Origin: Chloroflexota bacterium
Lineage (GTDB): Bacteria > Chloroflexota > Limnocylindria > Limnocylindrales > CSP1-4
Direction: 5' to 3'
Assembly: GCA_017881985.1 (NCBI GenBank)
Contig: JADGQH010000208.1
Span: forward strand, 1 to 5,797
DNA length: 5,797 nt
Shown: piece after piece, positions 1 to 5,797 of the stretch
How positions within the stretch are numbered: position 1 is the first letter of the stretch
Layout of the letters: each line of letters begins with the position of its first letter
The notes under the pieces: model-generated
What the model saw: the letters and a program-made list of their open reading frames with translations, nothing else
Database searches by the model: none
Told to the model about the DNA's origin: nothing
Program-made: the position numbers and the translations under genes

Positions 1-790
1 GCACGCCCAGGCCATGGGCGCGGATCGTCTCGAGGGCGCCCATGGCCGTGGCGTCGTTGGCGCAAAAGATCGCGTCGCAGCGGCGCTCGAGGAGCACTTC
101 CGCCCCGGTGACGCCGGAGGGCTCGTTGAAGTCGCCATCCACCATGAGGCCGTCCGTCGACAGCCCCGCCCGCTCCATCGCGCGTCGATAGCCGGTGATC
201 CGATCCTCGGCCGCGACGGTGCCCCGCATCCCGGTGATGTGTCCGATGCGCGCCCGGCCGATCTGGATCAGGTGCGACGTCACGCTGTCGGCGGCGTGCA
301 CATGGTCGACGTCGACGTAGCTCGCCGTCCGATCGTGGCGACGATGCCCCACCAGGACCGTCGGGAGATTGGACGCGAGAAGGCCGTCGACGAGCGGGTC
401 CTCGCGGTAATGGGCGGTCACGATGACCCCGTCCACGAGGCCCATGGAGAGGATGTTGTCGAGCGTCTCTTCCTTCGTGCGGTTCCCCAGCCACAGCATC
501 ATCCCGGCAGCCAGGTCGACGAACTCGTCGCTCATCCCCTGGAGCAGCTGCCCGAAGTACGCGTCGCGGAAGAGCAGGTGCGGGTCGATGTGCATCACGA
601 CGCCGACGACCCCGGAGCGTCCCGATGCGAGAGAGCGGGCGGCGAGGTTGGGTCGATAGCCCGTCTCCGCGAGCATGTGCTCAACGCGGCGGCGGGTCTT
701 CTCGGAGACGGAGCCGCCATTGATCACGCGCGAGACGGTCGCCCGCGACACCCCGCTCAGTCGCGCAAGCTCGTCGATGTTCGGTGCCAC
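1..790 (-). CDS. LacI-family transcriptional repressor (partial, C-terminus beyond the left edge)
   Basis: DNA-binding sugar-responsive repressor, probably controlling the divergent glycosidase operon and itself. The 263 visible codons start at GTG 790. This start puts the helix-turn-helix at residues 5-24 (IDELARLSGVS, then RATVSRVIN), exactly where LacI proteins carry it, and no ATG or GTG lies in frame just upstream. A GAGGG about 12 nt upstream is a modest ribosome binding site. Residues 45-59 (GYRPN, AARSLASGRS) are the hinge helix that inserts into the operator minor groove. The periplasmic-binding-protein-like sensor domain follows, with family blocks DGVIVTAH, SYVDVDH, RIGHITG, EDRITGYRRAMERAG and DAIFCANDATAMGAL. 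Family members are about 330-345 aa, so some 70-80 residues are missing on the left. The recognition helix (SRATVSR) and nearby operator resemble those of CelR-type cellobiose/cello-oligosaccharide repressors. The actual ligand (cellobiose, mannobiose or another disaccharide) is inference from the neighbours. Confidence 0.95.
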   Translation of the reverse strand, partial: MAPNIDELARLSGVSRATVSRVINGGSVSEKTRRRVEHMLAETGYRPNLAARSLASGRSGVVGVVMHIDPHLLFRDAYFGQLLQGMSDEFVDLAAGMMLWLGNRTKEETLDNILSMGLVDGVIVTAHYREDPLVDGLLASNLPTVLVGHRRHDRTASYVDVDHVHAADSVTSHLIQIGRARIGHITGMRGTVAAEDRITGYRRAMERAGLSTDGLMVDGDFNEPSGVTGAEVLLERRCDAIFCANDATAMGALETIRAHGLGV

Positions 791-812
791 CCGGTTGCCA
801 GCCCTCGTAGGA

Positions 813-828
813 TTGGAAGCGCTTCCAA
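813..828. promoter_or_regulatory. LacI-family operator O1 (perfect 16-bp palindrome)
   Basis: TTGGAAGCGCTTCCAA is a perfect inverted repeat centred between 820 and 821, with the central CG and flanking A/T pairs typical of LacI-family operators. It is very close to the known CelR operator TGGGAGCGCTCCCA of Thermobifida fusca. It lies 22 bp upstream of the repressor start codon and directly next to the -10 element of the minus-strand promoter, so a bound repressor should block transcription start of its own gene. Its role at the divergent operon is inferred. The protein bound is most simply the adjacent LacI-type repressor. Confidence 0.88.
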
Positions 829-857
829 AAAGTACCGACCCGCAACCGCAATGTCAA
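829..857 (-). promoter_or_regulatory. Predicted sigma70-type promoter of the LacI-family gene
   Basis: Read on the minus strand, a perfect -35 TTGACA (857-852) is followed after exactly 17 bp by TACTTT (834-829), a weak -10 with 3 of 6 matches. The expected transcription start near 822 falls inside operator O1. The perfect -35 and ideal spacing in a GC-rich genome, together with the operator position, make this more convincing than the -10 alone. No experiment supports it. Confidence 0.6.
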
Positions 858-910
858 GTCAATGCTGTACCATTCGTCGCGATGCGATCCCGTCGCGTCA
901 CCAAACCGAC

Positions 911-926
911 ATGTGCGCGCTTCCAA
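911..926. promoter_or_regulatory. Putative second operator O2 (one intact half-site) before the GH1 gene
   Basis: The right half, GCTTCCAA at 919-926, matches operator O1 in all 8 positions, and the central GCGC is kept. The left half (911-918) matches in only 4 of 8. The similarity extends beyond the operator: GCGCTTCCAATCC at 917-929 is the exact reverse complement of 810-822, which includes the left half of O1. The centres are 98 bp apart. It sits 4 bp before the GH1 ribosome binding site, so binding there could block elongation or allow looping with O1. This is inference; affinity for a degenerate site may be low. Confidence 0.5.
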
Positions 927-930
927 TCCC

Positions 931-937
931 GGAGGAG
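931..937 (+). promoter_or_regulatory. Ribosome binding site that fixes the GH1 start at GTG 943
   Basis: GGAGGAG lies 5 nt upstream of GTG 943. The reading frame is open further upstream to an ATG at 862, but that start would add 27 residues unrelated to GH1 proteins, would place this strong site inside the gene, and has no good ribosome binding site of its own. Confidence 0.85.
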
Positions 938-942
938 CAGGA

Positions 943-2301
943 GTGGAATCTCGATCCTTCCCAGGCGACTTCACGTGGGGGGCAGCGACGGCCTCGTACC
1001 AGATCGAGGGAGCCGTCCACGAGGACGGCCGCGGCGAGTCGATCTGGGACCGCTTCTCCCACACCCCGGGCCGCGTCCTCGACGGCGACACCGGCGACGT
1101 GGCGTGTGACCATTACCACCGCTACCGCGACGATGTGGCCCTCATCGCCGGGCTCGGGCTCAACGCCTACCGTTTCTCGGTGTCGTGGTCACGGGTGATC
1201 CCGGACGGGACCGGCGCGGTGAACGAGCGGGGGCTCGACTTCTACGAACGGCTCGTCGACGAGCTGCTGGCCCACGGCATCGCGCCGTTCCTGACGCTCT
1301 ACCACTGGGACCTCCCCCAGGCGCTCGAGGATGCCGGCGGGTGGCCCGTCCGCGCGACCGCCGACGCGTTCGCCGACTATGCCGGGATCGTGGCCGCGCG
1401 GCTCGGCGACCGGGTCCGCAGCATCGCCACCCTGAACGAGCCGTGGGTCGTCGCCGATCACGGCTACCGGATCGGCACGCACGCCCCGGGGCGCAGCGAC
1501 CCCGCCGCGGCGCTTGCCGCCTCCCATCACCTCCTGGTCGGACACGCCCTGGGCATGCAGGCGATCCGCTCGGCGGCGCCCACGACGGCCGCCGGAATCG
1601 TCCTCAACCTCTCGCCCCAACACCCCGCCTCCACCCACCCGCTCGACCTCGAGGCGGCGTCTGCGGAGCACGCCTGGCTGAACCGCTGGTATCTCGACCC
1701 GCTCGTCGGGCGCGGGTATCCGGAGGCCCCGGCGTGGGCCGCGGGACAGGTTCGAGCCGAGGTCAGGGCGGGAGACATGGCGCTGATCGCTGCGCCGATC
1801 GACTTCCTCGGGATCAACTACTACAACCAGGGTCGGGTCCGCTCGGGGCTCCTGCCGTCGCTCGAGCCGAGTGGCGATCCCCTGGAACGGACGGGAATGG
1901 GCTGGGAGGTCTACCCGGCCGGCCTTGTCGAGGTGCTCGAGTTCGTCGTGTCGCGGACCGGTGCCCTTCCCCTCTACGTCACCGAGAACGGCGCCGCCTA
2001 CCCGGTCGACGCGGCCGACCCGACGCGGGACCCGGCGCGCGTGAGCTTCCTGCGCCGGCACCTCGAAGCTGCGCTCGACGCGCTCGACCGGGGCGTCCCC
2101 CTGCGCGGCTACTTCGCGTGGTCGCTGCTCGACAACTTCGAGTGGGCGCTGGGCTACGATCCGCGCTTCGGCATCGTCCATGTGGACTACTCGACGCTGG
2201 AGCGGCGCGTCCGCGACAGTGGGCGCTTCATGGGCGCCGTGGCGCGTTTGGGACGGCTCCCGGTCGACGTCGGGGCCGGGACCGGGGGTTCACGGGCTTG
2301 A
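943..2301 (+). CDS. GH1 beta-glycosidase (beta-glucosidase, possibly also beta-mannosidase)
   Basis: Retaining glycoside hydrolase that removes non-reducing beta-linked glucose (or related sugars) from short oligosaccharides such as cellobiose. The 452 residues form a single TIM barrel of the usual family length. The N-terminus (FPGDFTWGAATASYQIEGA) is a classic GH1 start, supporting GTG 943. Visible active-site residues are Q20, H121 (YHWD), N165 and acid/base E166 (TLNEP), nucleophile E348 (YVTENG), and the sugar-binding W393, E400 and W401 (WSLLDNFEW). All are intact and at nearly the same positions as in Paenibacillus polymyxa BglA. No signal peptide is seen, so it should be cytoplasmic. 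It is the first gene of the operon, and its stop is 49 bp before the GH130 start. GH1 covers several specificities. With two beta-1,4-disaccharide phosphorylases downstream, beta-glucosidase on cello- or gluco-manno-oligosaccharides is most likely, but sequence alone does not exclude beta-mannosidase. Confidence 0.95.
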   Translation: MESRSFPGDFTWGAATASYQIEGAVHEDGRGESIWDRFSHTPGRVLDGDTGDVACDHYHRYRDDVALIAGLGLNAYRFSVSWSRVIPDGTGAVNERGLDFYERLVDELLAHGIAPFLTLYHWDLPQALEDAGGWPVRATADAFADYAGIVAARLGDRVRSIATLNEPWVVADHGYRIGTHAPGRSDPAAALAASHHLLVGHALGMQAIRSAAPTTAAGIVLNLSPQHPASTHPLDLEAASAEHAWLNRWYLDPLVGRGYPEAPAWAAGQVRAEVRAGDMALIAAPIDFLGINYYNQGRVRSGLLPSLEPSGDPLERTGMGWEVYPAGLVEVLEFVVSRTGALPLYVTENGAAYPVDAADPTRDPARVSFLRRHLEAALDALDRGVPLRGYFAWSLLDNFEWALGYDPRFGIVHVDYSTLERRVRDSGRFMGAVARLGRLPVDVGAGTGGSRA

Positions 2302-2350
2302 CCATGCAGCGAAGCGAGAGACCGACACCCAGACGCGAAAGGGAACCCCG

Positions 2351-3364
2351 ATGACGACGCCCCCGCCGGCGCGGGACCTCGCGCCCTCACCGCATGGCAG
2401 TGCCCCCATCCCCTGGGAGGACCGGCCGGCCGGCTCGACCGGCGTGATCTGGCGTTCGTCGCGGAACCCGATCATCGGGCGCGACCTCCTGCCGCGATCG
2501 AACAGCATCTTCAACTCGGCCGTGGTCCCGTTCGGGGACGGGTATGCCGGCGTCTTCCGGGTCGACGACACCACGCGAGCCATGAACGTCCACGCGGGCC
2601 GCAGCGCGGACGGCGTGGCGTGGCGGATCTCGCCGCAGCCGATCGCGTTCGCGGCGGCGGATGCCCGGGTCCCCGAGATCCAGGCCAGGTTCGAGCACGC
2701 CTACGACCCGCGCGTGACCTGGCTGGAGGACCGCTACTACGTCACCTGGTGCAGCGGCTACCACGGTCCCACGATCGGCGTCGGGTACACGCACGACTTC
2801 GAGACGTTCCACCAGCTCGACAACGCCTTCCTGCCGTTCAACCGCAACGGGGTCCTGTTCCCGCGTCGAATCGGCGGCGCCTACGCCATGCTGAGCCGAC
2901 CCAGCGACAACGGGCACACCCCCTTCGGTGACATCTTCTTCTCGGAAAGCCCCGACCTGGTCCACTGGGGCCGCCATCGCCACGTCATGGCGCCCATCGG
3001 GTGGACGTGGGAGTCCACGAAGATCGGCGCGGGGCCGACGCCGATCGAGACGCCGGAGGGCTGGCTCCTCATCTACCACGGCGTGCTGACGTCCTGCAAC
3101 GGGTACGTCTACTCGATGGGCGCGGCGCTGCTCGACCTCGACGAGCCGTGGAAGGTGATCGCCCGCAGCCGGGACTACCTCCTCTCCCCCCAGGTCGTGT
3201 ACGAGCAGGTCGGCGATGTCCCGAACGTCGCGTTTCCGTGCGCCGCGCTGGTCGACCAGCCGGCGGACCGGCTGACGATCTACTACGGCGGCGCCGACAC
3301 GGTAGTGTGCATGGCCCACGGATCCCTCTCCGAGGTCATCGATTTCGTACGTTCGCGGTCCTGA
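2351..3364 (+). CDS. GH130 subfamily 2 beta-1,4-mannoside phosphorylase
   Basis: Inverting phosphorylase that cleaves a non-reducing beta-1,4-linked mannose with phosphate, giving mannose 1-phosphate. The 337 residues closely follow the gut-metagenome enzyme Uhgb_MP, as recalled, from IPWEDRPAG onward, with long shared stretches (NPII.RDLLP.SNSIFNSAVVPFGDG, YYVTWC.GYHGPTIGV, FNRNGVLFPR, LSRPSDNGHTPFGDIF). The catalytic acid corresponds to D119 in HAYDPRV (Uhgb_MP D104). N55 and S56 match its N44 and S45, and D316 (GGADT) matches D304. AAAGGGA lies about 6 nt before ATG 2351, and no other in-frame start precedes the conserved core. The first 19 residues are Pro/Ala-rich, longer than in Uhgb_MP, and not a signal peptide. 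Characterised GH130_2 members act on beta-1,4-manno-oligosaccharides or on Man-beta-1,4-GlcNAc from the N-glycan core. The neighbouring cellobiose phosphorylase and GH1 favour mannan or glucomannan fragments here, but that is inference. Confidence 0.94.
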   Translation: MTTPPPARDLAPSPHGSAPIPWEDRPAGSTGVIWRSSRNPIIGRDLLPRSNSIFNSAVVPFGDGYAGVFRVDDTTRAMNVHAGRSADGVAWRISPQPIAFAAADARVPEIQARFEHAYDPRVTWLEDRYYVTWCSGYHGPTIGVGYTHDFETFHQLDNAFLPFNRNGVLFPRRIGGAYAMLSRPSDNGHTPFGDIFFSESPDLVHWGRHRHVMAPIGWTWESTKIGAGPTPIETPEGWLLIYHGVLTSCNGYVYSMGAALLDLDEPWKVIARSRDYLLSPQVVYEQVGDVPNVAFPCAALVDQPADRLTIYYGGADTVVCMAHGSLSEVIDFVRSRS

Positions 3365-3389
3365 CCGGCACGCCGCGGAAGAGGTCACC

Positions 3390-5797
3390 ATGCACTACGG
3401 CCACTTCGACGACGCAAGGCGCGAGTACGTCGTCACGCGCCCGGACACGCCGCTGCCATGGATCAACTACCTCGGCAGCGAGGACTACTTCGGGATCATC
3501 TCGAACACCGCCGGCGGGTACTCCTTCTACCGCGATGCCCGGCTCCGGCGGCTGACGCGCTACCGCTACAACAACGCCCCGCTCGACCTCGGCGGCAGGT
3601 ACGTCTACCTCCGCGACGACGCCTCCGGCGACTACTGGAGCCCCAGCTGGCAGCCGACCCAGCGGGACCTGGAGGACTACACCTGCCGTCACGGCCTGGG
3701 CTACTCCATCATCTCGTCGCGCTACCAGGGCATTCGGGCGGAGACGCTCTACTTCGTCCCTGCGGGGGAGACCCTGGAGGTCTGGCGGGTTCGGGTCACG
3801 AACGAGCGGGCCGTCCCGGCGACGCTCTCCCTGTTCAGCTCCGTCGAGTTCTGCCTCTGGGACGCCCAGGACGACGCCACCAACTTCCAGCGCAACTATT
3901 CGGTGGGCGAGGTAGAGGTCGAGGACGGCGTCATCTATCACAAGACCGAGTACCGCGAACGGCGCAACCACTTCGCGTTCTTCGCCTGCTCCGAGCCGCT
4001 GGCCGGCTTCGACACGCAGCGCGACGCATTCCTGGGGCCGTACCGGAGCTGGGACCGCCCGATCGCCGTCGAGCGGGGCTTCGCGTCCAACTCGATCGCC
4101 CACGGGTGGCAGCCGTCGGGCTCGCACCATGTCCGTCTCGAGCTGCGCCCGGGCGAGACCAGGGAGATCGTCTTCCTCCTGGGCTACGCGGAGAACCCCG
4201 CGGATGCCAAGTTCGATCCTCCCGGATCGCAGACGATCGACAAGCGGCGCGTCCGGCCGACGATCGCCCGGTACCTGCAGCCGGACGTCGTCGCGGACGC
4301 GTTCGAGGCGCTCCGGTCGCGGTGGACCGACCTCCTCGGGATCTGCCGGGCGGAGACCGGCAACGAGCACGTCGACCGGATGGTCAACATCTGGAACCCG
4401 TACCAGTGCATGGTCACGTTCAACATGTCGCGCTCCGCCTCGCTGTTCGAGTCGGGCATCGGCCGCGGGATGGGGTTCCGCGACACGAGCCAGGACCTTC
4501 TGGGCTTCGTCCACCTGGTGCCTGCCCGTGCTCGCGAGCGACTCCTCGACGTCGCCTCGACGCAGCTCCCGACGGGCGGGGCGTACCACCAGTACCAGCC
4601 GCTCACGAAGCGCGGCAACAACGACATCGGGTCCGGGTTCAACGATGACCCCGCGTGGCTCGTGCTTTCGGTTGCGGCATACCTCAAGGAGACCGGCGAC
4701 ACCTCGATCCTCGACGAGGCCCTCCCGTTCGACAACCAGCCGGGAACCGAGCGCCCGCTCTACGAGCATCTCCAGCGGTCGATCCAGTACACGCTCGACC
4801 GCCTCGGGCCGCATGGCCTGCCACTCATCGGTCGCGCCGACTGGAACGACTGCCTCAACCTCAACTGCTTCTCGGAGACCCCCGGCGAATCCTTCCAGAC
4901 GACCGAGAACCGCAGTGGCGGGGTCGCCGAATCGGTCTTCATCGCGGCACTCTTCGTGCTGGCCGCGGGCGAGCTCGCCGCGATCGCCGTGCTCCGTGGC
5001 GACACCGCCGAGGCGACGCGTTCCCTTGCCGCTGCATCGGAGATGCGCCGGGCAGTCGACCAGCACGGCTGGGACGGCGCCTGGTTCCGGCGCGCCTACG
5101 ACTTCTTCGGTCGGCCCGTCGGGTCCGCGGAGAACGACGAGGGCCAGATCTTCATCGAGCCCCAGGGCATGTGCGTCCTGGCCGGCATCGGGATCGACGA
5201 TGGGCGGGCACGGACCGCGCTCGATTCCGTCGCCGAGCGCCTGGCGACCCCCCACGGGATCGTGGTGCTCCAGCCGGCCTTCACTCGCTATCACCTGCAC
5301 CTGGGCGAGATCTCCACCTACCCGGGCGGATACAAGGAGAACGCGGGCGTCTTCTGCCACACGAACCCCTGGGTGATGATCGGCGAGACGCGGGTCCGGA
5401 ACGGCGATGCGGCGCTGGACTACTACCTCCGGATCAACCCGTCGGCGCGCGAGGATCTCTCCGAGACGCACCGAGGCGAGCCGTACGTCTACGCCCAGAT
5501 GATCGCGGGAGCGGACGCGGCGACCCCCGGCGAGGCGAAGAACACGTGGCTGACCGGGACGGCGGCCTGGAACTTCGTCGCGATCAGCCAGTGGATCCTG
5601 GGCATCCGGCCGGAGCACGACGGCCTGCGCATCGATCCGTGCGTGCCCGTCGCATGGGGCGACTTCACTGCGACGCGACGGTTCCGGGGCGCGACATACC
5701 GGATCGCCGTCCGGAAGCGGCCGGGCACGTCCGGCTGCGTGACCCGGCTCCGCGTCGACGGTCGGACGATCGAGGGCAACCTGGTCCCGCTGCCGTC
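3390..5797 (+). CDS. GH94 cellobiose phosphorylase (partial, C-terminus beyond the right edge)
   Basis: Cytoplasmic inverting phosphorylase: cellobiose plus phosphate gives alpha-glucose 1-phosphate and glucose, saving one ATP compared with hydrolysis. The 802 visible codons align, as recalled, almost without gaps with the 822-residue Cellulomonas gilvus enzyme, so only about 20 residues are missing. ATG 3390 follows GGAAGAGG by 5 nt and gives MHYGHFDDARREYV, the family's usual N-terminus. The beta-sandwich domain (about 1-290, with GGYSFYRDA, LTRYRYNN, VEFCLWDAQDD) is followed by the alpha/alpha barrel (about 330-740). The general acid is D487 in GRADWNDCLN, with W485 next to it. R359 and D365 (GRGMGFRD), E650 (YKEN) and the phosphate-contacting H657 (FCHTNPW) match R362, D368, E659 and H666 of C. 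gilvus. One small difference is Ala652 where C. gilvus has Gly (KENAG versus KENGG). Other GH94 activities (cellodextrin, chitobiose) are less likely given this detailed match. It starts 25 bp after the GH130 stop, in the same operon. Confidence 0.96.
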   Translation, partial: MHYGHFDDARREYVVTRPDTPLPWINYLGSEDYFGIISNTAGGYSFYRDARLRRLTRYRYNNAPLDLGGRYVYLRDDASGDYWSPSWQPTQRDLEDYTCRHGLGYSIISSRYQGIRAETLYFVPAGETLEVWRVRVTNERAVPATLSLFSSVEFCLWDAQDDATNFQRNYSVGEVEVEDGVIYHKTEYRERRNHFAFFACSEPLAGFDTQRDAFLGPYRSWDRPIAVERGFASNSIAHGWQPSGSHHVRLELRPGETREIVFLLGYAENPADAKFDPPGSQTIDKRRVRPTIARYLQPDVVADAFEALRSRWTDLLGICRAETGNEHVDRMVNIWNPYQCMVTFNMSRSASLFESGIGRGMGFRDTSQDLLGFVHLVPARARERLLDVASTQLPTGGAYHQYQPLTKRGNNDIGSGFNDDPAWLVLSVAAYLKETGDTSILDEALPFDNQPGTERPLYEHLQRSIQYTLDRLGPHGLPLIGRADWNDCLNLNCFSETPGESFQTTENRSGGVAESVFIAALFVLAAGELAAIAVLRGDTAEATRSLAAASEMRRAVDQHGWDGAWFRRAYDFFGRPVGSAENDEGQIFIEPQGMCVLAGIGIDDGRARTALDSVAERLATPHGIVVLQPAFTRYHLHLGEISTYPGGYKENAGVFCHTNPWVMIGETRVRNGDAALDYYLRINPSAREDLSETHRGEPYVYAQMIAGADAATPGEAKNTWLTGTAAWNFVAISQWILGIRPEHDGLRIDPCVPVAWGDFTATRRFRGATYRIAVRKRPGTSGCVTRLRVDGRTIEGNLVPLP

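Larger units (their letters stand above)
791..942. promoter_or_regulatory. Divergent intergenic control region between the lacI-type gene and the glycosidase operon
   Basis: These 152 bp separate the two divergent start codons and must hold the promoters for both directions. The minus-strand promoter, the palindromic operator, an operator half-site and the GH1 ribosome binding site are listed separately. A plus-strand promoter for the operon is not clear. The best -10 candidate is TACCAT at 868-873 (4 of 6 matches to TATAAT), but no convincing -35 lies 16-18 bp upstream of it. The stretch 875-899 contains GTCGCG twice, with no recognised role. The region is less GC-rich than the flanking genes around 825-870, as expected of a promoter. 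Confidence 0.8.

Noticed and set aside
862..942. Upstream ATG 862 as the start of the GH1 gene
   Set aside because: It would add 27 residues not seen in GH1 proteins and would place the strong GGAGGAG and operator half-site inside the coding region. GTG 943 has the ribosome binding site and the family N-terminus.
14..1198. A 394-codon plus-strand open frame across the repressor gene, the control region and the start of GH1
   Set aside because: It is antisense to the LacI-family gene, runs through both operators and out of frame into GH1, and its protein resembles nothing known. It is a high-GC shadow frame.
2302..2350. Possible terminator or separate promoter between GH1 and GH130
   Set aside because: The 49-bp gap shows no GC-rich hairpin with a T-run and no convincing -35/-10 pair. 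Cotranscription is simpler.
1185..2354. A 389-codon plus-strand frame overlapping GH1
   Set aside because: It is the same strand as GH1 in another frame, with an Arg/Gly/Pro-rich translation and no domain. The GH1 frame carries all the catalytic motifs.
3365..3389. Possible regulatory element between GH130 and GH94
   Set aside because: The 25 bp hold only a ribosome binding site for GH94 (GGAAGAGG), with no operator-like palindrome or terminator.
3336..5618. A 760-codon open frame on the minus strand opposite the GH94 gene
   Set aside because: It lies almost wholly antisense to a clearly conserved enzyme gene. Its translation is low-complexity Arg/Val/Asp/Glu-rich without any recognised motif. 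Such frames are common in high-GC DNA because stop codons are rare in the complementary frame.

Overview
This is a high-GC bacterial window (roughly two thirds G+C or more by eye, strong third-position G/C, two of four genes starting with GTG, strong GGAGG-type ribosome binding sites). These traits fit an actinobacterium or another high-GC Gram-positive-like lineage such as Chloroflexota. The GH94 protein strongly resembles the Cellulomonas (formerly Cellvibrio) gilvus cellobiose phosphorylase, but the phylum cannot be settled from the sequence alone.

Layout. Positions 1-790 (minus strand) hold the 5' three quarters of a LacI-family repressor gene that runs off the left edge. Positions 791-942 are a divergent control region. 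It contains a perfect 16-bp LacI-type palindrome, a good sigma70-like promoter for the repressor gene overlapping that palindrome, and a second, one-sided copy of the operator just before the next gene's ribosome binding site. From 943 to the right edge, three plus-strand genes are packed with 49- and 25-bp gaps and look like one operon. They encode a GH1 beta-glycosidase (452 aa, complete), a GH130 subfamily 2 beta-1,4-mannoside phosphorylase (337 aa, complete), and a GH94 cellobiose phosphorylase (802 codons visible, C-terminal end cut by the window).

How it works together (inference). None of the three enzymes shows a signal peptide, so they probably act in the cytoplasm on imported beta-1,4-linked oligosaccharides. 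GH94 would split cellobiose to glucose 1-phosphate plus glucose. GH130_2 would split beta-1,4-mannosides to mannose 1-phosphate plus the acceptor sugar. GH1 would hydrolyse the remaining beta-glucosides or beta-mannosides from the non-reducing end. Together this suits cellulose plus glucomannan breakdown products. An oligosaccharide ligand would release a CelR-like LacI repressor. No transporter, isomerase or phosphomutase is visible in the window.

The gene content is a recognisable carbohydrate-utilisation locus rather than a new kind of system. The points most worth a second look are the paired operator arrangement and the unresolved substrate of the GH130_2 enzyme. No RNA genes, mobile elements, CRISPR arrays or terminators were found.
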